Positions 36,401-44,909 of a DNA stretch of 64,000 nt are shown piece by piece. The notes under the pieces were generated by a model that was not told the DNA's origin, made no database searches, and was given only the letters and a program-made list of their open reading frames with translations. Origin of the DNA: JAJRXC01 sp047639555 (lineage in GTDB: Bacteria; Actinomycetota; Acidimicrobiia; Acidimicrobiales; Aldehydirespiratoraceae); assembly GCA_047639555.1 (NCBI GenBank), contig JBLIOE010000013.1:14326-78325 (forward strand), in the 5' to 3' direction. Both the position numbers and the translations under genes were made by a program. Position 1 is the stretch's first letter; every line of letters starts with the position of its first letter.

Positions 36401-37576
36401 TACGGACCGGGGTCTCCGTTCGCCCTCGCCGAAACCGCCGGCTGGTTCCTCGGCCCGCGTGCGGCATGGCGGACCTTCGTGCCCCGACCGTCGACCCCGC
36501 CCACGGCACTGCCCACGCGTATGATCCTCGACGACGACGAAGTGCTCATCGAACAGCGGACCTTCTTCGCCGAGTCGGCACTCAAAACGATGGGGCTTAC
36601 CGATCGATTTGCGCCCATCGTCATCTTGTGTGCGCACACCAGCAGAACCACGAACAACCCACACGCCACGGCCCTCGAGTGCGGCGCATGTGCAGGCGCC
36701 GCCGGCGACGACAACGCCAGAGCGGTCGCCGCACTCCTCAACTCACCCGATGTCCGGCACGGCTTGCGCAAACGCGGCATCACGATTCCTGAGGACACCT
36801 GGTTCTCGGCCGGGCTGCACGACACCGCCAGCGACCGCGTCACGTTCCTTGACGCCGACGACATTCCTCCGAAGCACCGTCACATCATCGACACCATCCG
36901 GGAACTGCTCGAACAAGCCGGCCAACGCCAGTCCGTGGCGCGCTCAGTTCACTTGCCCGGCCCGGCATCGCGAGTGCGCGAACGAGGCGCCGACTGGGCC
37001 CAGGTACGGCCCGAGTGGGGACTGGCCCGCAACGCGGCTTTCATCATCGGTCCCCGGTCGATGACCGCAGGTCTGGACCTTGAGGGACGTTCCTTCCTCC
37101 ACAGCTACAACGCGGAAGACGACCCCACCGGACGGGTATTGGAAACCATCATGACCGCGCCGCTCGTGGTCGGACACTGGATCTCAGCCCAGTACTACTT
37201 CTCCACGGTCGATCCCGAAGTCTTCGGCGCGGGCGACAAACTGCTCCACAACCCCATTGGAACAACCGGTGTAATCTCCGGCGACCGTGGCGACCTTCGC
37301 GTGGGGCTGCCACTCCAAAGCACCCACCTGGACGGCCAACGCTTCCATCAACCCGTGCGCCTGCTCGCCGTCATCCAAGCCGACCTCGTCCAGATCGAGA
37401 CGATTATCGCCAACAATCCCATCCTGCGCACTCTGACCAGCGGATCGTGGCTACGCATCGCCGCCCGCTCGCACCCTCATGAACGGTGGTCAACAAGAAC
37501 CCCTTCCGGAACCTGGATCGAAACACCACGGGCGTTCGATCCCGACCCCACCGTCACCCCGAACAAGGAGAACTGA
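33452..37576 (+). CDS. dabBA: DabB-DabA fusion: inorganic-carbon (bicarbonate) accumulation complex in one polypeptide
   Basis: One uninterrupted frame of 1374 residues. Residues 1 to about 490 are a NuoL/MrpA-type proton-conducting membrane subunit (DabB) with many hydrophobic helices and conserved HAGLVSGAGLVLL, STVAQMAFMVVQCSVG and HGMYKASLFLGSG. Residues about 535-1374 are DabA (DUF2309/PF10070): IAPLWPLASFVAVNPLLGLE, then the zinc-site pair Cys895 and Asp897 in FCIDVRS, and His1062 and Cys1077 in HTSRTTNNPHATALECGAC. The His-Cys spacing of 15 equals that of characterised DabA. DAB complexes couple cation flow to vectorial CO2 hydration. The start is ATG 33452 (or GTG 33449), overlapping the upstream 41-codon ORF. 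DabB and DabA are normally separate genes. Confidence 0.9.
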   Translation: MVAAVAVVIAALAPLAGGTLALTASDARRAGRLVTSTGAIAFAAALILVVLSGLDGDGSLATIAWLDASIDRVSALLLAVVMGTATVVAGFSSRSLDDDGRANRYFALIGVLVSGSAMVVLPASPVLLVVGWIATGWALVGLVGFESAWSPAQQAQRRVGRTLLVGDLALLGAVGLAVLRSDGLLTGDASTAVAELQNSSIVGVTSLNVVMVLVVVAGASRSALVPFHRWLIGTLAAPTPVSALAHAGLVSGAGLVLLRFASPFVASDPAVVLAFVLGIITAVAATGALLVRSDIKGSLAWSTVAQMAFMVVQCSVGAFSSAVFHIAGHGMYKASLFLGSGDTVAAGLRSRRRPAVAVGMSSPARLVTSAALAAVAVAMVGVIVRPDVSPAGELLVFVFAWLTIGSGLHGWLQRAPFAPLMAGFVGAAGSLVAALTYIGGLRLAKAFVKPSLEGVPTATVIGSNELLATLAVIAVGVGTASLLPGARGVATRDRARRLVVRLSEPRVSITRPPVGLLVDRPAVCGAGSTTDARQAEIRADVAQASAVIAPLWPLASFVAVNPLLGLESLGFDHAAEIARRWRGAKTHLSLDEYRRDHEDGLTRAVDLSHVAQYRFTGLCERGPVVVDGHALSPVDVIVADLLHGPETQIPVVETTVLQRRGSEQATATIDEVLSSWLSTYVHPPRWPAHRAGESFVSMSRRLMMSDPRLGALLSHAAREWICALDDDPAAIIDASFFVSGVADGDRVDEIRSQLCRTAGWSGLAKWRSEWAHPDEERPPLAPIDVVAVRALLEAGAIGSGTVGAASSSRPHPKPASNDENLGARVAAVAAALAPAGTKADRAAISAVLEEVPADTRASMWLEAQERAIDARLLSMLNRLDSGKMIECPDAQLVFCIDVRSAGLRSHVEALGNIETIGFAGFFGVPMRIRKLGWDHHEARCPVLVSPAIGASEHPREHCIQEAAVKLTRQRTVTGLLAAHAGAKYGPGSPFALAETAGWFLGPRAAWRTFVPRPSTPPTALPTRMILDDDEVLIEQRTFFAESALKTMGLTDRFAPIVILCAHTSRTTNNPHATALECGACAGAAGDDNARAVAALLNSPDVRHGLRKRGITIPEDTWFSAGLHDTASDRVTFLDADDIPPKHRHIIDTIRELLEQAGQRQSVARSVHLPGPASRVRERGADWAQVRPEWGLARNAAFIIGPRSMTAGLDLEGRSFLHSYNAEDDPTGRVLETIMTAPLVVGHWISAQYYFSTVDPEVFGAGDKLLHNPIGTTGVISGDRGDLRVGLPLQSTHLDGQRFHQPVRLLAVIQADLVQIETIIANNPILRTLTSGSWLRIAARSHPHERWSTRTPSGTWIETPRAFDPDPTVTPNKEN

Positions 37577-37920
37577 TGAAAACCTGGACCGGACTCACAC
37601 CGATGGCTCGCATCGAAGTGGTCATCGACGGCGAACACGTCCCCACCATCCGCGACATCCTGCTCGCGTCGGGGGCAACCGGCTACACCGCTCTCCACGG
37701 CGTGTCTGGGTTTGGGCATGGAGGACAACACGAAGGACGATTGCTCTTCAACGACCGCAACAGCCTCTCTCTCCTGATCAGCATCATCCCGATCGAACGA
37801 GCCGAATCCCTTGTTGCCGGCATTCGGAGAGTGCTCGACAACGCCCACGGAGTCATGTTCGTCAGCGAGACCCACGTAAGTCGGCCCGAATACTTCACCG
37901 CACCGGCGGAAAGCGACTGA
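37576..37920 (+). CDS. PII-like regulatory protein of the DAB operon
   Basis: A 114-residue GlnB-fold protein. ARIEVVIDGEHVPTIRDILLASGATGYTALHGVSGFGHGG is a beta-alpha-beta unit with the T-loop base (VxGFGxxxG), and SLLISIIPIERAESLVAGIRRVL followed by GVMFVSETHV is the second unit. The uridylylated Tyr of GlnB is absent, so it is a PII-like protein, as found next to carbon transporters. Its ATG overlaps the fusion-gene stop (TGATG) and AAGGAG lies just upstream. It probably senses a nucleotide or bicarbonate and gates the transporter. Confidence 0.85.
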   Translation: MKTWTGLTPMARIEVVIDGEHVPTIRDILLASGATGYTALHGVSGFGHGGQHEGRLLFNDRNSLSLLISIIPIERAESLVAGIRRVLDNAHGVMFVSETHVSRPEYFTAPAESD

Positions 37921-38657
37921 ACTTGACGCGGCGTCGCTTCAAGACCCAACCGATCACCCGTTGCGTCATGCAACTCTGATTCTCGCCGCGCCAACACCTC
38001 ATCGCCGGCGTGGAGTTCGACGGACGCGAGATTCGAGCGGGTAGGCGATCCAGCGCACGACCAGGAGAGACCGCCACGCTGCAGTTCGCGCCGATCGCCG
38101 CGCTGAGTGACATCGGGCTTGATTCCTGCTCAACACTCACGATCGTGCCATCGGGCCGACGCAAGAGGTAGCGCCAAACGGCGCCGAGGTACTCGCGGTC
38201 AATGACGACATCGGCGAGTGGATCGTCATCGGCAGTGATGATCGCGGCGGCCCGCTCCTACGAGAACTCAACGCGGGTCTTCTCGACGGTGAAACCGCCA
38301 ACGTCGGAGACGTGGCCGTGAACTCCCCCACGATCGTGGTTGCGGTGAACGGCGACACTGCCACGATCGAACGACCGCTCGCCCGGGCGCTCACCCGAGA
38401 ATGGCCCCCGACGATTTACGCGGCCGCCTCGACCATCAGCGAGGTCGGCGTTTCGGGCCTCTCGATCGAGTTTCCCAACACCGAGTATCCCGGACAGTTC
38501 GAAGAGACCGGCTTCGCGGCACGCCAAGTCTGCTCGTCATTGACCGTGCCGGCCGACTACGGGCGAACGCTTTCGGCCAGACAAACGAGCTCACGGTTGG
38601 TGCCCTGCTCGCCCTACTCGCCCGGCTGCTGGATGAGGCTGAACCTCAACTCCGTGA
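37921..38657 (+). pseudogene. Decayed gene remnants (beta-helix-type fragment joined to a redoxin C-terminal fragment)
   Basis: No intact gene fills this 737-base stretch. From about 38123 to 38520 one plus-strand frame without a start reads like part of a larger secreted or carbohydrate-related protein (VLAVNDDIGEWIVIGSDD, then VSGLSIEFPNTEYPGQFEE). At about 38515 the homology jumps to another frame reading RGTPSLLVIDRAGRLRANAF followed by GQTNELTVGALLALL, which resembles the C-terminal end of a thioredoxin/TlpA-like protein. The first 200 bases hold a further short frame of unknown origin. Family assignments are from pattern memory and are tentative. Confidence 0.5.
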
Positions 38658-39452
38658 TCAGGAGAAGGGTGCTCCCGGCTCGACCTTTCCGGCCGTGAAG
38701 GCGCCGTCGACGGTCAGGTCAATACCCGACACGTAGGAGCTCTGTTCGCTCGCAAGCCACACGATGGCGTTGGCGAAATCGGCCAGCTCACCGCGCCGGT
38801 TGAACGGTGGAATCGGACGGTCCCGGAGTCGTTCCGTGCGGCCGTGCAACCGTTCGATCGCCTCTGCAACGAACGGAGCGGTCATCTCGCTGCTGCCGCC
38901 ACCCGGGCAGACGGTGTTGACCCGAACGCCGTGGCATCCAAGCTCCACCGCCGCAGCCTTGCTCAGCCCTCGCAGGCCCCACTTACTTGAGGTGTACGCG
39001 GCGACGCCGTTGGACCCTTCGATGGCGTCGATCGAAGCCACGTTGACGATCGAGCCACCGCCGAGCCGTTTCATCGGCTCGATTACGGCCTGAATCCCCA
39101 AGTACGGGCCGATCTGGTTGACCGCGATGATCTGGGTAAGAACTGCGGGGTCCATCTCGGCAATCGAGCCCACGTCGAGGATGGCCGCGTTGTTGACGAG
39201 CACTCCGGGCTCGCTAAAGCGGTCAATGACCGCCGCCACGGCGGCCTTCCAATCGCCCGCCTGAGTGACATCGAGGCGCTGATACATCGCGTGATCGCCA
39301 AGGTCGGCTGCCACCTCCCGGCCCCGGTCGTCGAGGACGTCAGCGAGGAGCACCCGGGCTCCCTCCTCGACGAAGCGGCGCGCCGTTGCTTCGCCCGTCC
39401 CGCGCGCCGCACCCGTGATGATGGCCACCTGTCCGTCCAACCGATGCGTCAT
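38658..39452 (-). CDS. Short-chain dehydrogenase/reductase
   Basis: A 264-residue classical SDR. The cofactor motif TGAARGTG is at 13-20, NNAAIL near 88, the catalytic Ser in VNVASIDA and the Tyr-x-x-x-Lys in AAYTSSKWGL near 152-156. It ends with SGIDLTVDGAFTAG. It should oxidise or reduce an alcohol/carbonyl with NAD(P). The ATG at 39452 is preceded by GGGAG; the frame stays open upstream without SDR similarity. Confidence 0.9.
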   Translation of the reverse strand: MTHRLDGQVAIITGAARGTGEATARRFVEEGARVLLADVLDDRGREVAADLGDHAMYQRLDVTQAGDWKAAVAAVIDRFSEPGVLVNNAAILDVGSIAEMDPAVLTQIIAVNQIGPYLGIQAVIEPMKRLGGGSIVNVASIDAIEGSNGVAAYTSSKWGLRGLSKAAAVELGCHGVRVNTVCPGGGSSEMTAPFVAEAIERLHGRTERLRDRPIPPFNRRGELADFANAIVWLASEQSSYVSGIDLTVDGAFTAGKVEPGAPFS

Positions 39453-39546
39453 AGTTCCGTCTCCCTGATCTCGATCAGGTCCCGACGCTACAAGTCCAGC
39501 CTCGATGCCGCCCGAAGCGGGCCCCCGGCTCGTTACCGTGCCCGCG

Positions 39547-40938
39547 ATGAGACACGCGTGGGCCACCGTTGCTGTCGTAGCGCTGGCCACCTTCCAAGTG
39601 GCCATGACGCTCTCGGCGGTGTTCGTGGTGTTCGTCGACCTGGGCGACTACTTCCCCGCGGCGAGCAATGCCGAGCTCTCGTGGGCGATCAACGCGTTCA
39701 CCATCGTCAGCGCGTCGACCGTGGTCCTCGGCGCGGCGATCGGCGACCAATGGGGACGCAAACGGGTTGCCCTCATCGGCACCGGGATCTTCGCGCTTGG
39801 CTCGATCGTGGCCGGCACGGCACCGGGGATCACCGTGCTGATCATCGGCCGCTGCATCCAAGCGCTCGGTGCCGCATTGTCGGGGCCATCGTCACTCGCG
39901 TTAGTACTCGAGGCCTTCCCGTTCGAGAAGCGGGGCATCGCGATCGGCGTGTTCACGATGGGCGGTGGGCTCGCCGCCGCCGCCGGTCCGGCCCTCGGCG
40001 GGCTGATCGTTGAAAACTACGGATGGCGTTGGGCCTTTCTTGCAGTGGTACCAATCGGCCTCATCTCGGTGGCAGTCGGCGCAGTCATCTTCACGGAGAG
40101 CTACGGCGTGCGCCGAGAACAACTCCCCGACCCGATCGGTTCGTTGATGCTGATGTTTGGTGTCGGTTCCGTGATCCTCGCCCTGGTACAGACCGACGAG
40201 TGGGGATGGCTCGACGAACAAACGCTGCTCGCGGCGGCGGTCGGTCTCGCCCTGATCGTCGCCCTGCTGCGCCGGTCGATGCGGCACCCGGCACCGATTA
40301 TCGATCTCGATCTCTACCGCTATCGCAGCTTTCGAGCCGGCAACGCCGGAATCGCCACATTCGCGGCCAGCTTCTTCACGATGCAGTTCGCGGCGATCTT
40401 CTTCCTCACCGAGGTGTGGGGTTACGAGATCGGGCGGGCCGGGCTGCTCGCCTCTCCCTATTTTCTTGCCACCGGGCTCATGGGGCCGATTGCCGGCCGA
40501 ATCGTCGATCGCATTGGACCTCGACCGGTCGTCACTACGGGTGCCACGTTGTGGGCCCTCGCCGTCTTCGTCCTTGCCCTGTCCGTCGGAGAAGACCCCA
40601 ATGTTGGGTTGTGGCTCACCGTCGTCGTCGCCGGCGGCATCGGCTCCGGCCTGTTCTGGGGGTCGGCGCCCACTCTGTCGTTGGAAGACCTCGACGGTCC
40701 ACGAGTTGCCCGGGCCTCGGGCATCAACCAGACGATGCAGAGCACCGGCAACGCCCTGGCCATCGCCATCGCCATCACCCTTCTCGGCAACGACCCGTCG
40801 CGGTCGGATTTCACGCCCGTGTTCATCATGGTCATCGGCGTGGGCGCGCTCAGCGCCGCAGCCTCGTGGAGCGCGGGCCCCCGTGTCGTCCGGATCTCGG
40901 AAGAGTCAGTCCCCACGGCCAGCCCTGTTGCCACGTAG
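39547..40938 (+). CDS. MFS multidrug-type transporter (DHA2-like, 14 TM)
   Basis: A 463-residue membrane protein with about 14 hydrophobic helices. LGAAIGDQWGRKRVALIGT is the loop 2-3 MFS signature, and GPALGGLIVENYGWRWAFLAVVPIGLISV is motif C of the drug/H+ antiporters with 14 helices. It probably exports small hydrophobic compounds. I prefer the ATG at 39547; one at 39505 would add a short non-conserved extension. Neither has a strong ribosome site. The SDR gene is divergent. Confidence 0.87.
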   Translation: MRHAWATVAVVALATFQVAMTLSAVFVVFVDLGDYFPAASNAELSWAINAFTIVSASTVVLGAAIGDQWGRKRVALIGTGIFALGSIVAGTAPGITVLIIGRCIQALGAALSGPSSLALVLEAFPFEKRGIAIGVFTMGGGLAAAAGPALGGLIVENYGWRWAFLAVVPIGLISVAVGAVIFTESYGVRREQLPDPIGSLMLMFGVGSVILALVQTDEWGWLDEQTLLAAAVGLALIVALLRRSMRHPAPIIDLDLYRYRSFRAGNAGIATFAASFFTMQFAAIFFLTEVWGYEIGRAGLLASPYFLATGLMGPIAGRIVDRIGPRPVVTTGATLWALAVFVLALSVGEDPNVGLWLTVVVAGGIGSGLFWGSAPTLSLEDLDGPRVARASGINQTMQSTGNALAIAIAITLLGNDPSRSDFTPVFIMVIGVGALSAAASWSAGPRVVRISEESVPTASPVAT

Positions 40939-41324
40939 CGGTCGAGCTCCACGACCTCGCTGCGAATCTGTGGAAGCGGCACAGAAATGCGGGACAGACG
41001 GAACGGGGCGTTACCAGTCGTGTGGCCCCGCAGCTCAAGCCAGTTGCCGTCGTAGTCCGCCGGTTTCGGATCCGGACTCATCACCACTTCGAAACGAGCG
41101 TCGTCGCCGATGCCCTCGATCACCGTGAATTCGAGGAGCGGTGCGCGGCCCCGAGTTCCCCACAGCCGAGGGGACCGAGCGCCATCGAAGAACGACTCGT
41201 AATACATGCAATCGGAGGTGACCTCCCCGGTGAGCTGCGTTCGGGTCTTCGCCAAATACACCCGAGGGTCGTCAGGCGACCCGTAGTCATGGATCGATCC
41301 CGGCATCGGCTCGGAAGATGGCAT
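40458..41324 (-). CDS. Probably C-terminally degraded gene antisense to the MFS gene end
   Basis: The first ~125 residues (from 41324, or ATG at 41306) look like a genuine conserved protein: VYLAKTRTQLTGEVTSDCMY, LWGTRGRAPLLEFTVIEG, FEVVMSPDPKPADYDGNWLE. The pattern (RGTRG...LEF...GNWL) resembles DUF1214-type proteins. After about position 40940 the open frame runs antisense through the MFS gene, and the sequence becomes Arg/Thr/Pro-rich with no family character. I infer that the natural C-terminus has been lost and the rest is chance read-through. The frame itself is open to 40458. Confidence 0.4.
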   Translation of the reverse strand: MPSSEPMPGSIHDYGSPDDPRVYLAKTRTQLTGEVTSDCMYYESFFDGARSPRLWGTRGRAPLLEFTVIEGIGDDARFEVVMSPDPKPADYDGNWLELRGHTTGNAPFRLSRISVPLPQIRSEVVELDRYVATGLAVGTDSSEIRTTRGPALHEAAALSAPTPMTMMNTGVKSDRDGSLPRRVMAMAMARALPVLCIVWLMPEARATRGPSRSSNDRVGADPQNRPEPMPPATTTVSHNPTLGSSPTDRARTKTARAHNVAPVVTTGRGPMRSTIRPAIGPMSPVARK

Positions 41325-41382
41325 CTAGCGACCGCACGTCTTGTTGCGCCATGATGGGTTCACTACCGAGGAGTAACCACCG

Positions 41383-42702
41383 ATGACCGACTCACCTGGC
41401 GAGCTTTCCGAGATCCTCGGACTCGATATCCGCACCCCCGACATGGAGTTGGCCGATATCGGCGCCGACGTGCCTGCCGCGGCCGACATTGCGCTCGACG
41501 AGATCAACCCGGCCAATCCTCACTTGTTCGAGAAGGACAGCTGGCACGACCACTTTGCCCGTCTCCGCGCTGAGGATCCGGTGCACTTCAACGAGCTTGA
41601 GACTTCGGGTCGTTACTGGAACGTGATGAAGCACGAAGATGTGCGAGCGGTCGACGGCGATTGGGAGACGTTCTCTTCCGCGATGGGCATCAACCTGGGA
41701 CCAAAGGCCGGGCCCGAACTCGACGTCTTGCTCGAATACGGCACCTCGTTCATCTCGATGGATCCGCCGACTCACTCCGCGCAGCGCAAAACGGTCCGCG
41801 GCGTTTCGGCGCCGAGTAATCTCAAGAATCTTGAACCCGAGATTCGTGAACGGACGATCAAGGTTCTTGATTCGCTGCCGGAGGGAGAGACGTTCGATTG
41901 GGTCGAGACGGTTTCGATCGAGCTGACCACCCTCCTTCTCGCTGCGCTGTTCGACTTCCCGCTAGAGGACCGGAGCAAGCTCACCCGCTGGTCCGATATC
42001 GTCTTCGCGGTTCCTCAGCCGGGCGGCATTGTCGAGACCTTCGACGAGAAGCTCCTCGAAATCATTGAGTGCGTCCAGTATTTCGAAGGCCTCTGGGCCG
42101 AACGGCGCGAGAACCCGGGTTTTGATCTGGTGTCGATGCTCGCGAACGGCGAGGCCACCAAACACATGCCGACCGTTGAGCACTTGGGCAACCTGCTCCT
42201 GCTGATCGTTGGCGGCAACGACACCACCCGCAACACCATGACGGCCAGCGTCTACGGACTCAACCAGTATCCCGACCAGTACAACAAGCTGATCGCCGAT
42301 CCGGGCCTCATTCCCAAGATGGTGCCGGAAATCATTCGCTGGCAGACCCCGCTTCCGTACATGCGCCGCACCGCCACCCGGGATTGCGAGATCCGCGACA
42401 AGAAGATCCTCGAGGGCGACCAGATCCTCATGTGGTACCTGTCCGCCAACCGCGATGAAGACGTGTTCGACAACGCCGAAGCCATCGATCTCGAACGCCA
42501 CAACGCCGATCGACATCTATCGTTCGGCTACGGCATCCACTTCTGCATGGGTAGCCGCCTCGCCGAGTTGCAGCTCCGTGTTCTGTGGGAAGAAATCTTC
42601 AAACGCTTCAAACGCATCGAAGTGCAAGAAGAGCCAGAACGCACCTTCTCCTCCTTCGTACACGGCTACACCAACCTGCCGGTCACCGTCACACGCCACT
42701 GA
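41383..42702 (+). CDS. Cytochrome P450
   Basis: A 439-residue soluble P450. The heme-binding loop FGYGIHFCMGSRLA has the axial Cys at 388, the I-helix oxygen-activation motif is GGNDTTRN, and the K-helix ExxR is EIIR. The N-terminus lacks a membrane anchor, as in bacterial P450s. Overall it resembles actinobacterial P450s acting on steroids or long-chain alkyl groups, but the substrate is not certain. GGAG lies before the ATG at 41383. No ferredoxin gene is adjacent. Confidence 0.92.
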   Translation: MTDSPGELSEILGLDIRTPDMELADIGADVPAAADIALDEINPANPHLFEKDSWHDHFARLRAEDPVHFNELETSGRYWNVMKHEDVRAVDGDWETFSSAMGINLGPKAGPELDVLLEYGTSFISMDPPTHSAQRKTVRGVSAPSNLKNLEPEIRERTIKVLDSLPEGETFDWVETVSIELTTLLLAALFDFPLEDRSKLTRWSDIVFAVPQPGGIVETFDEKLLEIIECVQYFEGLWAERRENPGFDLVSMLANGEATKHMPTVEHLGNLLLLIVGGNDTTRNTMTASVYGLNQYPDQYNKLIADPGLIPKMVPEIIRWQTPLPYMRRTATRDCEIRDKKILEGDQILMWYLSANRDEDVFDNAEAIDLERHNADRHLSFGYGIHFCMGSRLAELQLRVLWEEIFKRFKRIEVQEEPERTFSSFVHGYTNLPVTVTRH

Positions 42703-42740
42703 GCCAACCAAACCACTTCAGACGTCGCAGATTCGACACG

Positions 42741-44216
42741 ATGTATTCGTCACTTCGACCCATCGGTCCTCGCGCCGGCGCTACCGCGATCCTTGTCGCC
42801 AGCTGGCTGCTCGTTACTGCATTGCCCGCCGCGGCGCACACGGGGTTCGAGTCGTCATCGCCGGCCGACGGCGACACGATCGTCGAGCCAGTATTCGAAA
42901 TTTCGCTCACGTTTTCCGGTGAGGCGACACCGGCGGGCGACGGTTTCGTCGTGCTCGACCCCGCGGGAGTCACTCGTATTCCGGATGAAGTCACGAGCAG
43001 CGGCGACCTGACCTGGACAATACGTTTCGACGAACCTTTGGCTGGTGGCACGGTCGGGGTGCGTTGGAAGGTCGCTGCTCCGGACGCACATCCGATTGAG
43101 GGAAGCTTCAGTTTCGTGGTCGAAACACCCGCAGTAATTGCTGCGACTTCAACAACACTCTCTCCGACAACATTGCTTCCTTCGACACCAACCACGGCTG
43201 CTCCCCCCGAGCCTGCGATCGCCGAAGCTCTCCCCGCCACACAAGTCCTCTCCGCCAGCGTGACCCTGGCCGAATTTCTCGATACGAGAGCAGAATCGGC
43301 GGCCGGAGCAGCTCGAGTTGGCGATCTCGGACGCGTGCTCAGCCTGCTCGGCGTTGTCTTCGCCTTCGGCGGCGTTGCGTTCGCCGCGCTGACCCTTCGG
43401 GGCGATCGCCGCGACATCCGAGCGGTACTCATATGGGTCCGGCGGGCCGGGCTCCTCACGATGATCGGAGCAGCGATCGAAGCCGCCGTTCAGATCGCGA
43501 CTGTGACGTCGAGTTGGTCCGGGTTGTGGTCGTCGTCAGCGATCAGTGACGGCTTGGCCTCGGCCTTTGGCGTCGCGGTGCTGCTTCGGTTTAGTGGAGG
43601 AGCACTCGTCGTTGCCGGTACGAGACTCAACGTCCATAGGGCAAGCACCGCCGATGGTGACGATGCTTGGCACATCACCAAGAGTCCGGCCGCATTTGTC
43701 GGCGCCGCTCTGCTGGTGCTCTCGTTTACCTTCGACGGGCACACCGTGTCGGAAGGGCCACGCTGGGTTCACGCGGTTGCGAACGCGATTCACGTGGCTA
43801 CTGCCGCAACTTGGGCCGGCGGCGTTGTCATGCTCGCGCTGGTGATCACCCGACGGCGCCGGCGCGGCGCCGACACGCGGGCGCTGCAGCTCGCCGTCCG
43901 CTTCTCCGTCGTGGCGACAATCGCCCTGGTCGCCGCCGCCGCCGCCGGCGCGGCCCTCACCTTCGTCATTCTCGATTCTGTCTCCGAACTCTGGGCAACC
44001 CCGTGGGGCCGTCTACTCATGGCCAAGGTCGTCCTCGTCTCTCTGGCCGCCGCGTTCGGCGGGCACAACCACCGGACGGTCATTCCCGCTCTCGAACGAT
44101 CGCCCGACAACGCCGACACGATTCGCCGGTTCCGGACCATTGTCTCGATCGAAGCCGTCCTTCTGATCATCGTGACTGTTCTCACTGGCGTGCTGATTGC
44201 CGCGTCGTCGACATGA
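42741..44216 (+). CDS. CopC-CopD fusion: copper-binding/copper-import membrane protein
   Basis: A 491-residue protein. It has a signal peptide (ATAILVASWLLVTALPAAA), then a CopC domain beginning AHTGFESSSPADG, whose His33 is the N-terminal copper ligand, and ending APDAHPIEGSFSFVV. A Thr/Pro-rich linker (about 135-170) follows. The C-terminal CopD domain has about eight helices, including HAVANAIHVATAATWAGGV with paired His residues. Together these take up or handle copper in the cell envelope. Its TGA overlaps the ATG of the DUF998 gene (ATGA). Confidence 0.88.
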   Translation: MYSSLRPIGPRAGATAILVASWLLVTALPAAAHTGFESSSPADGDTIVEPVFEISLTFSGEATPAGDGFVVLDPAGVTRIPDEVTSSGDLTWTIRFDEPLAGGTVGVRWKVAAPDAHPIEGSFSFVVETPAVIAATSTTLSPTTLLPSTPTTAAPPEPAIAEALPATQVLSASVTLAEFLDTRAESAAGAARVGDLGRVLSLLGVVFAFGGVAFAALTLRGDRRDIRAVLIWVRRAGLLTMIGAAIEAAVQIATVTSSWSGLWSSSAISDGLASAFGVAVLLRFSGGALVVAGTRLNVHRASTADGDDAWHITKSPAAFVGAALLVLSFTFDGHTVSEGPRWVHAVANAIHVATAATWAGGVVMLALVITRRRRRGADTRALQLAVRFSVVATIALVAAAAAGAALTFVILDSVSELWATPWGRLLMAKVVLVSLAAAFGGHNHRTVIPALERSPDNADTIRRFRTIVSIEAVLLIIVTVLTGVLIAASST

Positions 44217-44878
44217 GGCCACATCTCGGCCATCAACCCCAACGAACGCGCCAAGGTCGGTTACAGATCAGAGGGATCATGGCCTTCGCTACAGCCGGAC
44301 TCCTGGTTGCGATCGCCGTAACGAGCGACATCGCCGACCGCACCCACTCGCTTGCACGCGACCCCGTCAGTTACTTCGGCGCCGCCTCAGCGCCGTATCC
44401 AGCGATTTTCAATGGCTCACTCGCGCTGCTCGGCGCAGCTCTCATCACCTGGGGGGTCGGGCGCCGCGTCCGCGAACCTCGACGCTTCTTGGTGCTCGTG
44501 GCGTTGGGAATCATGGTGCTCGGATTGGCCCTGTTCCCCATCGACTGTTCTCCGGTAGACGATCTATGCGAGCTATTCATCCGCAATCGGGTGCACTCGG
44601 CGACCCACCGAGTCCACGCGCTTATAGCGGTCGCCCTCTTCGCGACCCTCACTGCACTCGTCGTTCATGCGACGGTCCGACCATGGCGAAAGAAAGCCCG
44701 ATTCAGCACGCGACTCATGGCCGCGGTCGTCGCGTTCGGCGCAATCCTTCTCGTCGCTCGGATCACTATTCGTCCATTCTCACAAGGCACCGCGTTGGCG
44801 GAAATTCTCTTGGTGTTGCTGGGCGCGGCCTCGGTCGTTCGTCTTCGTTCGATTGATCACGACGGGGCCGAGAGCTAA
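44213..44878 (+). CDS. DUF998-family membrane protein
   Basis: About 221 residues with six hydrophobic helices. DPVSYFGAASAPYPAIFNGSLALLGAAL and NRVHSATHRVHALIAVALFATL match DUF998 proteins, which have two conserved His in a membrane setting and no known function. The ATG at 44213 overlaps the CopCD stop by four bases, so it is cotranslated with it. The context suggests an envelope role linked to copper or a redox factor. Confidence 0.8.
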   Translation: MRPHLGHQPQRTRQGRLQIRGIMAFATAGLLVAIAVTSDIADRTHSLARDPVSYFGAASAPYPAIFNGSLALLGAALITWGVGRRVREPRRFLVLVALGIMVLGLALFPIDCSPVDDLCELFIRNRVHSATHRVHALIAVALFATLTALVVHATVRPWRKKARFSTRLMAAVVAFGAILLVARITIRPFSQGTALAEILLVLLGAASVVRLRSIDHDGAES

Positions 44879-44909
44879 TATTCGAATTCGATCCAACTGG
44901 GGGCTGAGT

